Positions 54,174 to 63,458 of a stretch of DNA of 64,000 nucleotides are shown here, in pieces. This DNA comes from Akkermansia massiliensis. Its GTDB lineage: Bacteria; Verrucomicrobiota; Verrucomicrobiia; Verrucomicrobiales; Akkermansiaceae. The position numbers and the translations under genes were made by a program. The DNA lies in contig NZ_JAMGSI010000002.1 in the NCBI RefSeq assembly GCF_023516715.1, forward strand, positions 868,001-932,000, given 5' to 3'. The notes under the pieces were generated by a model, which was not told where the DNA came from, made no database searches, and saw only the letters and a list, made by a program, of their open reading frames with translations. Numbering within the stretch: the first letter of the stretch is position 1; each line of letters starts with the position of its first letter.

Positions 54174-55265
54174 TTACTTGCCGTCTAATTCCCTGGAGGT
54201 TTTGGCCCCCGCTTCTTTCAGGATGCGCGCCAGGCTGCTCTTTCCGGTGGCGATGGCGCGGTCCAGGGGAGTGGCCCCGCCCCTGGAGCGGAAATTCACG
54301 TCCGCCTTGTGCTCAATCAACAATTTGGCGGCGGCGTTTATGGAATTTTCCTGAAGGCCGGAAACGTCCGCGAGCACCCACAGGGCCGTTTCCGAATTGG
54401 CCGGCTTGTAATGGCCTAGCCGCGGCTTACCGTTGGGTTTGTTGGGGTCCGCACCGTTTTCCAGCAGGAACCTGACACTCTCCTCATTCCCGTACCTGGC
54501 GGCGGAAATCAGCAGGGTTTTGCCGTCATTGCACACGTAATCCGGGTCCGCCCCGTGCTCCAGCAGATAGGCTGCCTGCGGAGCCCTGGGATTGAAATAA
54601 TGCCTGGAAAGAAGGGAGGAAGAGGCGTTTTTATACTCGTCGGACCGGCCTATTTCCAGATTGACGTCCGCCCCGTTGGCAATCAGGAGGTCCGCCAATT
54701 CAAAAAACTGCATGTCCAGCGCCAGGGCCAGCGCGCAGGAATTATCCCCCCTGATGCCCTCCCCCTGGTAATTCACGTCCGCCCCGGCGCGGATGAAAGC
54801 GCTGACTTTGGAAAGCTCCGGCTTCGTTCCCTCTTCCGGCAGCTTGTCATACTTCCTCTTGCCGTTGATGGTGACAGAGGTGGTTGTGCTCTCCCGCGCG
54901 GGCCTGTAATCCTTCAGCTTGTACAGGTATTCATACAATTCAAGCCCCTTCTTCTCCCGGGTGGCGCGGTCGGCGGAGGGGTCCACGGGCAGCGGAGCCT
55001 TTTTGGGAATCAGGCGCAGGGAGCGTTCCGCCGTGCGGTGCCCCTGCCTGGCCGCCTTGGAAAACCAGAATTTGGCCTGGGAGGGACTGCGCTTGACGCC
55101 GTCTCCCTTCAGGAAGCAGAGGCCCAGACGGTACTGGGATTCCGCATTCCCTTCCTTTGCTTCCAGGTAGATGCGCCTCCCTTCTTCCGGGGTGACGGCG
55201 CGGACGGCGGGCGAACAGCCGAGGAAGACGGCGGCTGACAACAGCAGACGGGAGTAGTAGGTCAT
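54174..55265 (-). CDS. Secreted Sel1- and ankyrin-repeat protein
   Basis: 363 residues with a signal peptide (RLLLSAAVFLGCSPAVRA). A Sel1-like repeat follows (EGNAESQYRLGLCFLKGDGV, KFWFSKAARQGH). After a linker come five to six ankyrin repeats from about residue 150, for example LADLLIANGADVNLEIG, AAYLLEHGADPDYVCNDGKT and ATPLDRAIATGKSSLARILK. Both repeat types bind proteins; location is probably periplasmic. Starts 32 bp from the holB stop, so the two genes may form a unit. Confidence 0.85.
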   Translation of the reverse strand: MTYYSRLLLSAAVFLGCSPAVRAVTPEEGRRIYLEAKEGNAESQYRLGLCFLKGDGVKRSPSQAKFWFSKAARQGHRTAERSLRLIPKKAPLPVDPSADRATREKKGLELYEYLYKLKDYRPARESTTTSVTINGKRKYDKLPEEGTKPELSKVSAFIRAGADVNYQGEGIRGDNSCALALALDMQFFELADLLIANGADVNLEIGRSDEYKNASSSLLSRHYFNPRAPQAAYLLEHGADPDYVCNDGKTLLISAARYGNEESVRFLLENGADPNKPNGKPRLGHYKPANSETALWVLADVSGLQENSINAAAKLLIEHKADVNFRSRGGATPLDRAIATGKSSLARILKEAGAKTSRELDGK

Positions 55266-55296
55266 AATGGGGTAGGGGAGGTGAGGGAGTCTTCAT

Positions 55297-56265
55297 TCAG
55301 GAAGACCCGACGGCGGCCAGCAGGTGGACGTCCAGCGCCAGGGCTTCATGAATGTTGAAATTCAAATCGTCGCGGAGCCTGTTGAGGGCTTCCATGCGCT
55401 TCAGCAATTCGTTCACGGGCATCTGTGCGGACAGCGTGCGCACCTCCGGATGAATCGGCGTGACCTCCGGAGCGCCGGAGGCGATCAGGGCCGCCTGGCC
55501 GAACCAGCTGATGAGCAATTCCAGGGCCTGGTTGCGCTGTTCCAGGTATTCCGTCTCTATCTGGGCGGTGTTCGCGTCCTTGTTGCGGGACTCCCAGTCG
55601 GAGGTATCCGTGCCCTGGGCGGCTTCCTTCGCTTCATCCTTCAGGGCCTGGTTCAGGTTTTTGGTGATGGCGGCCTTGGCCTCCGTCATGACGTCCACGA
55701 ACTTGCTGCGGAAGGCCAGCGCGGCCAGGTCATTGTCCAGATTGCGGCAGGTCTCCAGCCAGTGGGGCAGCAGGGCCTCCTGGATGGGGGTGAGCCTGAA
55801 CTCCGCGGATTGCAGCAGGTTGACGCGCACGCAGCGGGAAATAATGGTCTGGAGAAGCTGGTCCGGCTGGGAGGTGGACAGAATGAGCAGGCACTGGCTG
55901 GGCGGCTCCTCCAGGGTTTTCAGGAAGGCGTTGGCGGCCTCGTCATTCATGCGCTCCGCATCCATGAACACGGCTATCTTCCATTTTCCCTCCGCCGCGC
56001 GCTGCTGGAGGAAAGGTTCCACCGCGCGGATGTCATCCCGCAGGATGCGGCGCGACTTGGACTTGGGGCGCACCAGGCGGCAATACTCGTCCCGCACGCT
56101 GTCCAGGTGGTCCGCCCGGATGCCGTTCATCAGCTCCAGCAATTGAAGGATCAGGCGGGAGGCTCCCTGGTGCTCGTCTCCCACAATGAGCAGGGCATGG
56201 GGAAGCCGGTTGCGGGAGAAGGCGGTGCGGAGCAGGTCGAACGCTTGGGATGCCGTGAATGCCAT
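55297..56265 (-). CDS. holB: DNA polymerase III delta' subunit
   Basis: 322 residues from the ATG at 56265. It is a clamp-loader AAA+ protein: N-terminal [20 protein letters not shown], degenerate P-loop GDEHQGASR (as in non-hydrolysing delta'), [20 protein letters not shown], then [20 protein letters not shown] and the SRC-like ISRCVRVNL. The collar domain follows. The usual zinc Cys cluster is missing, as in several phyla. It loads the sliding clamp as part of the replisome. Confidence 0.85.
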   Translation of the reverse strand: MAFTASQAFDLLRTAFSRNRLPHALLIVGDEHQGASRLILQLLELMNGIRADHLDSVRDEYCRLVRPKSKSRRILRDDIRAVEPFLQQRAAEGKWKIAVFMDAERMNDEAANAFLKTLEEPPSQCLLILSTSQPDQLLQTIISRCVRVNLLQSAEFRLTPIQEALLPHWLETCRNLDNDLAALAFRSKFVDVMTEAKAAITKNLNQALKDEAKEAAQGTDTSDWESRNKDANTAQIETEYLEQRNQALELLISWFGQAALIASGAPEVTPIHPEVRTLSAQMPVNELLKRMEALNRLRDDLNFNIHEALALDVHLLAAVGSS

Positions 56266-56352
56266 ACGCTCCCTATGAAAACATTTCGTTGCGTCAGGGC
56301 AACAGAAAAGATTGGTATATGTCGGATATTTCATGTACTAAGGGGGCCGGTT

Positions 56353-56844
56353 ATGGAACAAAACGACATCTCATCCCGGATTGTCTTTGCCGACCGCGGC
56401 AAGGTGAATGTGGAAAAAGGCGCGGAATTCGCCCCCAAATTTGACCAGAACGGCCTGATTCCGGCCCTCGCCATGGACCACGTTACCCATGAACCGCTGA
56501 TGCTGGCCTACATGAACGCGGAATCCCTGCGCATGACCATGGAGCTGGGGGAAGCCGTTTACTACTCCCGCAGCCGCCAGGAAATCTGGCACAAGGGCGC
56601 GACCAGCGGCCACGTGCAGAAAGTGAAGCAAATCCTGATTGACTGTGACCAGGATGCCCTGATCGTGCTGGTGGACCAGTGCGGCGCCGGAGCCTGCCAC
56701 ACCGGGCACCACTCCTGCTTCTACCGTTCCGTGCCCTTCGGCGACGAGCTGAAGGCCCAGCCCCAGGGGGAACCCGTCACGCTGCGTGAAGCGGACGGCG
56801 GCGTCGTTTTTGATGCTGAAGCCGTATACGGCAAGGGACACTAA
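56353..56844 (+). CDS. hisI: Phosphoribosyl-AMP cyclohydrolase
   Basis: 163 residues from the ATG at 56353. It opens the adenine ring of PR-AMP, the third step of histidine synthesis. Motifs: [34 protein letters not shown], the metal-binding DCDQDALI and [15 protein letters not shown]. It has no HisE extension, so it is the monofunctional enzyme. It is divergent from holB and ends in its own terminator. Histidine genes are otherwise absent from the window. Confidence 0.95.
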   Translation: MEQNDISSRIVFADRGKVNVEKGAEFAPKFDQNGLIPALAMDHVTHEPLMLAYMNAESLRMTMELGEAVYYSRSRQEIWHKGATSGHVQKVKQILIDCDQDALIVLVDQCGAGACHTGHHSCFYRSVPFGDELKAQPQGEPVTLREADGGVVFDAEAVYGKGH

Positions 56845-56853
56845 CTCTTTTTT

Positions 56854-56895
56854 GCGCGTCAATCTGCGTTCACCGGGTTGACGCGCCCTCTTTTT
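56854..56895 (+). terminator. Rho-independent terminator of hisI
   Basis: GCGCGTCAA (56854-56862) pairs with TTGACGCGC (56878-56886), followed by CCTCTTTTT. It lies 10 bp after the hisI stop. Confidence 0.85.
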
Positions 56896-56908
56896 CTGCT
56901 GTAAAGTC

Positions 56909-57859
56909 ATGAATGTGAAAAAGCTGCTTGTCATGATGGCCGCCGTCTCCGGAACACTGGTGCTGTGCCAGTGCTCTTCGGAAGCGCCCCCGCCCCCCGG
57001 AACCGTCCGCATGGTGGACCAGCAGGCCATCGCCCTGATGCAGGAAGCCAGGGCGAAGGAAGCGAAGAACGACCTGTCCGGCGCCATCAAGAAATACAAG
57101 CGCGTGGTGGAAAAGCACCCCCTTTCCAAGGAAGCGCCGCAGGCCCGGTTCAGAATGGCGGAACTCTATGAGGCCCGCAAGGAACCCGCGGATGCGTTTG
57201 ACCAGTACCAGAAGCTCATTGACCGCCACCCGGACAGCCCCCTGTACAAACAGGCCATGGCGCGGCAGAAGGAAATGGCCTTCGGCGCGGCGAGCGGCGC
57301 GTTGACCAACCGCGTACTGTGGATGTTTGACGTCCGGATGGACCCCAAGAACGTTACGGAATGGCTGAACCACGTGCGTGACAACGCCCCGTACGCCCCT
57401 ACCGCCCCGCAGGCAATGAACGTGCTGGGCAGCTACCTGGCCGCCCGCGGCCAGATGAAGGAGGCCATTGAGGCGTATCAGAACCTGGTGGACAACCATC
57501 CGCACTCTCCGCTGGCCCCGACGGCCCAGCTCCAGATAGCCACCCTGTACCGCCAGGCCGCCGCTGACGGGGACCGCAACCACGTCAATGTGGCCCGCGC
57601 CCAGGAAGCGTATGAAGACTACCTCCAGCGCTACCCCAACAGCTCCCGCGCCGGGGCCGCCCGTTCCGACCTGGCCGCCATGAAGCGTGAGCTGGTGGCC
57701 CAGCAGCTGGAAGTGGCGGAATACTACCTGACCAAGATGAAAGACACCGATGCGGCCATCTTCTGCTACCAGGAAGTGGCCTCCAAGGGCAGCGTCAATC
57801 CCGCCGCCGCCGCCAAGGCGAAGGCACGCCTGAAAAAACTGGGCGTCACCAGCAGATAA
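56909..57859 (+). CDS. TPR outer-membrane lipoprotein, BamD/YfiO-like
   Basis: 316 residues. The signal ends near LVLCQCSSE, a lipobox-like Cys though not the classic LAGC form. Repeated TPR units follow (ALMQEARAKEAKNDLSGAIK, then KYKRVVEKHPLSKEAPQARF; FDQYQKLIDRHPDSPLYKQA; AIEAYQNLVDNHPHSPLAPT; YEDYLQRYPNSSRAGAARSD). This pattern matches BamD-type assembly lipoproteins, but length and repeat number are larger than E. coli BamD. The LptE-like gene follows in 18 bp, supporting an envelope-assembly unit. Confidence 0.75.
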   Translation: MNVKKLLVMMAAVSGTLVLCQCSSEAPPPPGTVRMVDQQAIALMQEARAKEAKNDLSGAIKKYKRVVEKHPLSKEAPQARFRMAELYEARKEPADAFDQYQKLIDRHPDSPLYKQAMARQKEMAFGAASGALTNRVLWMFDVRMDPKNVTEWLNHVRDNAPYAPTAPQAMNVLGSYLAARGQMKEAIEAYQNLVDNHPHSPLAPTAQLQIATLYRQAAADGDRNHVNVARAQEAYEDYLQRYPNSSRAGAARSDLAAMKRELVAQQLEVAEYYLTKMKDTDAAIFCYQEVASKGSVNPAAAAKAKARLKKLGVTSR

Positions 57860-57877
57860 CAGGAACTCTCCGTCCGC

Positions 57878-58393
57878 ATGAACCGTATCCGGAACGTCTT
57901 CAAACTTCTTCTGCCCGTTCTGTGCCTGCTGGCCGGTTCCTGCGGCTACCAGCTCGGCGGCACCAAGCCGCCCAAGCTGGAATTTGCGCAGACCGTCAAG
58001 GTCTGCCTCTTTGCCAACAACTCCCTGGAACCCCGCGCCGCCACGCTGGTGACCGGCGCGCTGGCGGATGAACTGCAGCGGGACGGCACCTACCGGCTCA
58101 GCACCGGTGCGGATGCGGATATCCGGGTGGAAGGAGAAGTGTACTCCATCACCTTCGACCAGTTGCGTTCCAGCCGGGAAGACACCTACAAAAGTACGGA
58201 GCTGGGCCTGCGCCTGGCCGTCAAGTACCGGGTGGTGGACGCCAGGACGCAGAAAGTCCTGTATGCCAGCTCTGCGGAGGAAGTGGGCCAATTCTTTGAC
58301 CTGGGCAACATCCAGACGGCCCGGACCAACGCCCTCTCCTATGCGGCGCGGCTGGTAGCCACCTCCATTGCGGAAACCCTCACCAACGGCTAG
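57878..58393 (+). CDS. LptE-like lipoprotein
   Basis: 171 residues with a good lipobox (LLAGSCGYQLGG). The mature part VKVCLFANNSLEPRAATLVT then GALADELQRDG, EVYSITFDQLRS and LALKYR-like strands follow the LptE fold (two-layer sandwich), which plugs the LptD lipopolysaccharide translocon in the outer membrane. It is downstream of the TPR lipoprotein gene and 29 bp before rsmI. LptD is not in view. The assignment is by pattern and length. Confidence 0.75.
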   Translation: MNRIRNVFKLLLPVLCLLAGSCGYQLGGTKPPKLEFAQTVKVCLFANNSLEPRAATLVTGALADELQRDGTYRLSTGADADIRVEGEVYSITFDQLRSSREDTYKSTELGLRLAVKYRVVDARTQKVLYASSAEEVGQFFDLGNIQTARTNALSYAARLVATSIAETLTNG

Positions 58394-58422
58394 ACCTGTC
58401 CGGCTCCGGAAAATTTGTGCTT

Positions 58423-59124
58423 ATGGCGGAAGTGGAATACAGCGTTTACTTCGTTCCGGTGCCGATCGGCAACCGGGCGGACGTCACCCTGCGGGCGCTG
58501 GACGTGCTGCGCAAGGTGGACGTCATTGCGTGTGAAGACACCCGCCATTCCGGGCTTCTGCTCTCCCACTATGAAATCCGCAAGCCCTTGATGAGCATGC
58601 ACGACCACAACGAGCAATCCCGCGCCGGGGAAATTGCCGCCCGTGCCGCCGGCGGGGAAAGCTTTGCCGTGATCAGTGATGCGGGCATGCCGGGCGTGAG
58701 TGATCCGGGCTACCGCCTCATTCAGACGCTCAAGGAAAAGGAAGTAAGCTTCACCGTACTTCCCGGACCGTCTGCCGTGGTGACGGCCCTGGTGGGGTCC
58801 GGACTGCCTACGGATGCCTTCTTCTTCGGCGGCTTTCTGCCCGTCAAATCCGGCAGGAAGGGCTCCATGCTCCAGGCGGCGGTGGAAGCTTCCCATACCA
58901 GTATCTTTTATGAATCACCCCACCGCATCGTCAAAACCGTGCAGGCGCTGGCGGCGCTGGACCCGGACGTTCCCGTTTGTGTAGCCAGGGAACTGACCAA
59001 AACCTTTGAAACCTACCACCGCGGCCCGGCTTCCCGGCTGGCGGCGGAATTTGCGGAACGTGCCCCCAAGGGGGAAATCGTACTGCTGGTGGGCGGCGTA
59101 AATGCGCCGCGGGCCGTCAATTAA
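58423..59124 (+). CDS. rsmI: 16S rRNA (cytidine-1402-2'-O)-methyltransferase
   Basis: 233 residues from the ATG at 58423; a GTG at 58417 gives two more. Tetrapyrrole-methylase fold: VYFVPVPIGNRADVTLRALD, CEDTRHSGLLLSHYEI, MSMHDHNE, VISDAGMPGVSDPGYRLI, LPGPSAVVTALVGSGLPTDA, FFFGGFLP, FYESPHRIVKTV and VCVARELTKTFE are all typical of RsmI. It methylates a cytidine of the decoding centre in 16S rRNA. The C-terminus is short, as in other bacteria. Confidence 0.95.
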   Translation: MAEVEYSVYFVPVPIGNRADVTLRALDVLRKVDVIACEDTRHSGLLLSHYEIRKPLMSMHDHNEQSRAGEIAARAAGGESFAVISDAGMPGVSDPGYRLIQTLKEKEVSFTVLPGPSAVVTALVGSGLPTDAFFFGGFLPVKSGRKGSMLQAAVEASHTSIFYESPHRIVKTVQALAALDPDVPVCVARELTKTFETYHRGPASRLAAEFAERAPKGEIVLLVGGVNAPRAVN

Positions 59125-59137
59125 TGAGCCAAGGGCA

Positions 59138-59890
59138 TTAATAACGCACCGTCACCTTGATCGGGCGGTGGTCGGAAGCGGCAGGCTCTTCAATCACCCT
59201 GCGTTCCGCCACCTTGAACGCCTCCGCCTTTCTCCCCCTGTACATCCAGATGTAATCAATGCATTCCGCCGGTTGATCGGCAGGGAACGTTTTTTGGGAA
59301 AAATCGCTCAGCGGAATGAAATGCTTCTTCATCCGGGCTATCGGTTCCGAGCCCGGCGTCAAATTAAAATCTCCCGCAATGAAAAAGGGCTTCCTGCACT
59401 CCGCGGCCAGAGCGGCAATCATGTCGATGGAAGCGTTGCTATCCTCCCGCGTCAGGGACAAATGCGTGACGCAAAAACAGTAATCCTTGAACTCGGCCAT
59501 CAGCAGCACGCGCGCCTCCTCCCGGCCGGGCAAAGGAATTCGCTTCACGCTCAAAGGCTTCTCCCTGGATAAAAGGCCGACTCCATAGGAACCGCCCGAA
59601 TAATCAATGGCCTTGGCGTACGTCCCCGTCAACTTTGTCCTTACGGCCAATTCCTGCAAAGTGTCCCTGCCGCCGCTCCTTTTTGTCTTGCTGTCCAGTT
59701 CCTGAAGGGCCGCGACATCCGGTTTTGCCTCCGCAATCACCCGCGCCGTACGGTCATAATCCCGCTTGCCGTCCATGCCGGTACCGTTCTTTACGTTGTA
59801 ACTCATGAACGTGGCTTCCCCGCCCCACAGGGAAAAAGGAGCCAGAAGAACCGCCGCGGCTGCGCATGGACTGAAAATGACCGGATTCAT
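59138..59890 (-). CDS. Secreted endonuclease/exonuclease/phosphatase (EEP) family protein
   Basis: 250 residues from the ATG at 59890, which gives a signal peptide (IFSPCAAAAVLLAPFSLWGG); the frame runs on upstream without coding character. EEP motifs: FMSYNVKNGTG (metal Asn), VAALQELDSK (Glu), VTHLSL (His), FIAGDFNLTPG (Asp-x-Asn) and AASDHRPIKV (Asp-His). Members cut phosphodiester bonds in DNA, RNA, lipids or inositol phosphates; the substrate here is unknown. Converges with rsmI with 13 bp between stops. Confidence 0.82.
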   Translation of the reverse strand: MNPVIFSPCAAAAVLLAPFSLWGGEATFMSYNVKNGTGMDGKRDYDRTARVIAEAKPDVAALQELDSKTKRSGGRDTLQELAVRTKLTGTYAKAIDYSGGSYGVGLLSREKPLSVKRIPLPGREEARVLLMAEFKDYCFCVTHLSLTREDSNASIDMIAALAAECRKPFFIAGDFNLTPGSEPIARMKKHFIPLSDFSQKTFPADQPAECIDYIWMYRGRKAEAFKVAERRVIEEPAASDHRPIKVTVRY

Positions 59891-60170
59891 ACCTGCAAAA
59901 ATGAAATTTAGGGCCTGTTGTTCCGAACGGCCCGGATTACAGATAATACGCATGCCTTTCCCCCGTTTCTTGCAGAGCTTCTTTCCTTCCTCCGGGTGAG
60001 TAAATCCCGTGGATGGGCGAATCAACAACACATCTCCCGCTCCGGGAAATTTCCTCATCCGGTTTCCGGACACCCGCCTTTTATACCCTTTCCGCCCCAT
60101 ACTGCCGGAAAATGACGCAGGTCTTATCAACTTGACGCCTGGAAGTGTGTCATGATAGTATTCTATCATC

Positions 60171-60473
60171 ATGCTGGAGGATAGGAGATCACGTTCCTCG
60201 CGCAAGACACCGGATTTGGTGACTGATGAGCTTATTATCATTCTTCATGAGGCGGGCATGCTGGAATTCAATGACATCTTCCAGCGTACCGTTATCGTGA
60301 TGAAGCAAAAGCACATGTCCCTGGGCGGTGAGGAAATCCTGCGGCTGCGGATTTATGAAAAGCTCCAGGGCCTCGTGAGCGCCGGCGGCCTAGTGAAAAA
60401 AGGCCGCGAATACACAGCCCAGCCCAAGCTGATTACATTGAAATCGGAAACGTTCCCGGACACACGGTTGTGA
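60171..60473 (+). CDS. Small winged-helix-like protein
   Basis: 100 residues. The centre (LIIILHEAGMLEFNDIFQRT, then ILRLRIYEKLQGLVSAGGLV) reads like a winged helix followed by a basic wing (KKGREYTAQPKLITL). It could be a transcription factor. The start ATG is 280 bp from the divergent EEP gene. No family identified. Confidence 0.55.
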   Translation: MLEDRRSRSSRKTPDLVTDELIIILHEAGMLEFNDIFQRTVIVMKQKHMSLGGEEILRLRIYEKLQGLVSAGGLVKKGREYTAQPKLITLKSETFPDTRL

Positions 60474-60484
60474 TTTTAAAAGAA

Positions 60485-60532
60485 ATGGGCAGGATGGGCC
60501 GGATTTTACTCCATGCCTCCCATCCTGTCCAT
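60485..60532. terminator. Hairpin between converging genes, likely terminator
   Basis: ATGGGCAGGATGGG (60485-60498) pairs with CCCATCCTGTCCAT (60519-60532), one wobble, with a 20-base loop. It lies 12 bp after the wHTH stop and 33 bp before the porin stop. T-run is weak. Confidence 0.5.
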
Positions 60533-60564
60533 GAACCCAATGTGTGGTTTAGCGTCTCAACTTC

Positions 60565-61896
60565 TTAGAAATTGGTGCGGAAGGCAATGTTGTAGCTCCA
60601 GCCGGTGAAGCCTTTCTGCTTGCTGGCGTCCGTGCCGTTGGAATGGGCGTATTCAACGCCCGCCATGATCTTGGCCATGTTCGGATTGCATTCGAAAATG
60701 TAGTAGTTGACGCCCAGGTACAGGGCCTGCATGCAGTCGGAAGTGCCGGAATAGGTAGAGTTCTGCGTATAGCGCTTTTCCCATTTCACGGCGTTGCTGC
60801 CCGCCGCCATCTGGTAGCGGACCACGCCTTCCCAGTTGGGGGTGAATTTGTAGGACGGCATGATGGTCACGCCGAAGACGTTTTCAGCCCCTGCCTTCAT
60901 GCCAATGACGTTGAAGCCGGCCATCACTTCCGTCATCAGGGAGAAATCCCCCTGGGAGCCTTCCCAGGTCAGCGCCACCACGTCCTTGGCGCCGGTGCCC
61001 TGGTATTTGGATTTGAAGCCGTAGCCGGTGAGCTTTTCATACGCCTTGTTTTGTGCGTCGTCGCCCCAGTTGGTGAAGTTATGGGCGTAATCCAGCCACA
61101 GGCGGCTTTTTTTCAGGAAAACGTCGTTGGACGTATCATAGCTGAGCGTGCCGGTGACGAAGCAGTTGTCCCGGGAGTTGAAGGCGGGTTCAATGCGGTT
61201 GTTGAACGTGCCGGTTCCGGTTCCTCCGTTGCCGTTCATCCAGATGCCCGCCGCCCAGCCGAGCTTGTCATTCTTGTCGGAATTGTTCACCTGGAACCCG
61301 TAGTTGGTTTCCGAGCGGAGCTGGTTGACCAGCATGGAGCGTTCAATGGTCAGGATGGCGGAGGAGGAGGTGCGGTATTCCCCGGTGATGCGCGGCTTCA
61401 TTTTGCCGATGGCGTAGGTGACGGGGCCTCCCTTGTATTCCAGATTCAGTTCATACAGGGAGTAGGTCAGGTCGGAGGTGTCCCAGGTGTTGGTTTTCGC
61501 GTTGTAGCTTTCCAGACCGTCCATGCCGCCGATGTTCCAGACGTTGTTGAGCTTGAAGTTTTTCAGGAACTTCATGTTGAAGCCGGCGCGAAAGCGGCGC
61601 CATTCGTCGTTGAAGCGGCGGCCGTTGCCTTCCTTTTCACCCATCACGCGCCCTTCGCCGTTCGGGTCAATCCAGTCCAGTCCGTACTGCATGCGCAGGG
61701 AAACGTTGAATTCCTGGATGTAGGGATTCTTGTGATCCCGTTCCGCATTGAACCACTTGAAACGTTCGCCGAGCCATTTGCAGGTGGAAAAGCTGTCGCG
61801 GGCCAGCAGAACGTCTCCGGTGGAAGGCGTGGCGGCGGCAAAGGCGGCGGCTCCGAGAGTCATGATGCCGATGACGGGGAGAGTATAGGTTTTCAT
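60565..61896 (-). CDS. Outer-membrane porin, OprO/OprP (phosphate-selective) type
   Basis: 443 residues from the ATG at 61896, with a signal peptide (TLPVIGIMTLGAAAFA). Repeating beta strands with aromatic girdles (RRFRAGFNMKFLKNFKLNNV, SRLWLDYAHNFTNW, WEGVVRYQMAAGSNAVKW) end in the C-terminal Phe signal (NIAFRTNF) used for outer-membrane insertion. The pattern fits the phosphate-selective porin O/P family, but ion selectivity cannot be judged. Monocistronic, converging with the wHTH gene. Confidence 0.75.
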   Translation of the reverse strand: MKTYTLPVIGIMTLGAAAFAAATPSTGDVLLARDSFSTCKWLGERFKWFNAERDHKNPYIQEFNVSLRMQYGLDWIDPNGEGRVMGEKEGNGRRFNDEWRRFRAGFNMKFLKNFKLNNVWNIGGMDGLESYNAKTNTWDTSDLTYSLYELNLEYKGGPVTYAIGKMKPRITGEYRTSSSAILTIERSMLVNQLRSETNYGFQVNNSDKNDKLGWAAGIWMNGNGGTGTGTFNNRIEPAFNSRDNCFVTGTLSYDTSNDVFLKKSRLWLDYAHNFTNWGDDAQNKAYEKLTGYGFKSKYQGTGAKDVVALTWEGSQGDFSLMTEVMAGFNVIGMKAGAENVFGVTIMPSYKFTPNWEGVVRYQMAAGSNAVKWEKRYTQNSTYSGTSDCMQALYLGVNYYIFECNPNMAKIMAGVEYAHSNGTDASKQKGFTGWSYNIAFRTNF

Positions 61897-62039
61897 TTGT
61901 TTTCTATGGTTGGTGTGTGTCTGTGAGAAGGTCTTCCGGGGAAGGTTCTTCCTCACGGAGACGGCTTCTGTCTATCAAACCAGCCACAGGGCTGTCCAAG
62001 GCTTAAGGGTGACAAAATAGCCACCCGTCCCATTGAAGG

Positions 62040-62735
62040 TTACACGGTAATGCGGAGCCATGCTTTGGCGGCCAGGGCGTCCGCGGCGGCGGCCACTTCC
62101 GCCTTCCGCTTGCTGGCTCCATGGCCGGAACCGATGGCGTGTCCATGCCAGAAAACGCGGGAGTGAAAACGGTTTTCGGCGTCCCTCTGCCCTTTTTCTT
62201 CCGTTTCATAGGAAGGAGTTTCGGGCAGGATGTCCTGAAGAATGGCCTGGAGTTCCCCCTTGGGGTTGATTTCCTTGGGGTGGGTGGCCGCGGAGTCCAG
62301 CGCTTCATGAAGAACGCGCAGGGCCACGGCCTTGGCCGTTTCATAGTCGGAGTCCAGCGACATGGCCCCGAAGACGGATTCAAACGTGTTGGCGATGATG
62401 GAGTTTTTTCCCCGTCCTCCGGCCCGTTCCTCCCCTTTTCCCAGGGCAATATATTTGTCCAGCCCCAGGATGAAGCCGTATTTGCCCAGATTGGCGCGGC
62501 TGACGGTGCGGGCGCGCAGTTGGGTCAGCTCCCCTTCCGGAGACTGGGGCATGTGGCGGTAAAGGTACTGTGTGACGGCAAGCTGTAAAATGGCGTCGCC
62601 CAGGAATTCCAGCCGTTCATATGTCCGGCGCGTTTCCGGCTTGCTGTCCGTGCTGGGGTGGGTGAGGGCCTGCACGAGCAGGTCCGGGTTTTTGAAACGG
62701 TAACCCAGCTTGTCTTCCAGCGCGGTATAGTTCAT
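62040..62735 (-). CDS. rnc: Ribonuclease III
   Basis: 231 residues from the ATG at 62735; an upstream ATG at 62807 runs into unconserved sequence. The N-terminal RNase III domain has the signature ERLEFLGDAILQLAVTQYLY and the distal acidic motif FESVFGAMSLDSD. The C-terminal dsRNA-binding domain ends with GHGASKRKAEVAAAADALAA then KAW. It cuts double-stranded rRNA and mRNA precursors. It is divergent from the flavin reductase gene. Confidence 0.95.
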   Translation of the reverse strand: MNYTALEDKLGYRFKNPDLLVQALTHPSTDSKPETRRTYERLEFLGDAILQLAVTQYLYRHMPQSPEGELTQLRARTVSRANLGKYGFILGLDKYIALGKGEERAGGRGKNSIIANTFESVFGAMSLDSDYETAKAVALRVLHEALDSAATHPKEINPKGELQAILQDILPETPSYETEEKGQRDAENRFHSRVFWHGHAIGSGHGASKRKAEVAAAADALAAKAWLRITV

Positions 62736-62867
62736 CCCGGAAATGCTAGGGCCGCTAATTAGGAAATGCAACTCCAAAGGAAGGGTGTTTCCGGCAGGGC
62801 GGGGCACGCCTTTTCCGCGTCATCCCAGCCGCTCCGCGGCTTTGACATATGGCTGGAGAGGTGTAGG

Positions 62868-63401
62868 ATGGTACGCGAACGAACGTTAGAGACCGCGATG
62901 AAAAAGATTGATCCAAAGGAGATTCGGGATAACGCCATGCAGTTGATCGGGCACGACTGGATGCTGGTGACGGCTGGAACGCCGGAGCATTTCAATATGA
63001 TGACGGCCAGCTGGGGCGGCCTGGGCTTCATGTGGAAGAAGCCCGTGGCATTCGTGGTTATCCGTCCCCAGCGCCATACCTTCGGCTTCATTGAGGCCGG
63101 GGAGGAGTTCACGCTTTCCTTCTTCAGCCATGAGTACCACAAGGCGCTGACTGTTTGCGGCACCACGAGCGGACGGGATACGGACAAGGTGGCCGCCTCC
63201 GGACTGACGCCGTACGCAACGGAGAACGGCAACGTGAGTTTTATGGAAGCGCGCCTGGTGCTGGAATGCCGCAAACTGTATGCGGAGGCTCTCAGTCCGG
63301 AAGCCTTTCTGGACAAGACCATTGTACCGGAGTGGTACGCCGCGCGGGATTTCCACAAGATGTACATCGTGGAGATTCTGAACGTTTGGGTGAAGGAATA
63401 A
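62868..63401 (+). CDS. Flavin reductase-like protein
   Basis: 177 residues from the ATG at 62868, which has GGAGAGG six bases upstream; an ATG at 62898 (MKKIDPKEIRDN) is closer to the domain but lacks a clear ribosome site. The fold features are PEHFNMMTASWGGLGFMW, VIRPQRHTFGFIEAGEEFTL and SGRDTDKVAASGL, as in FMN-binding split-barrel flavin reductases. A stand-alone gene; physiological substrate unknown. Confidence 0.8.
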   Translation: MVRERTLETAMKKIDPKEIRDNAMQLIGHDWMLVTAGTPEHFNMMTASWGGLGFMWKKPVAFVVIRPQRHTFGFIEAGEEFTLSFFSHEYHKALTVCGTTSGRDTDKVAASGLTPYATENGNVSFMEARLVLECRKLYAEALSPEAFLDKTIVPEWYAARDFHKMYIVEILNVWVKE

Positions 63402-63458
63402 CGTGCCGGAAATGCCGCCGGGGTGAATTCTTGTTTATCGTGATTCTCCTCAGTTTGT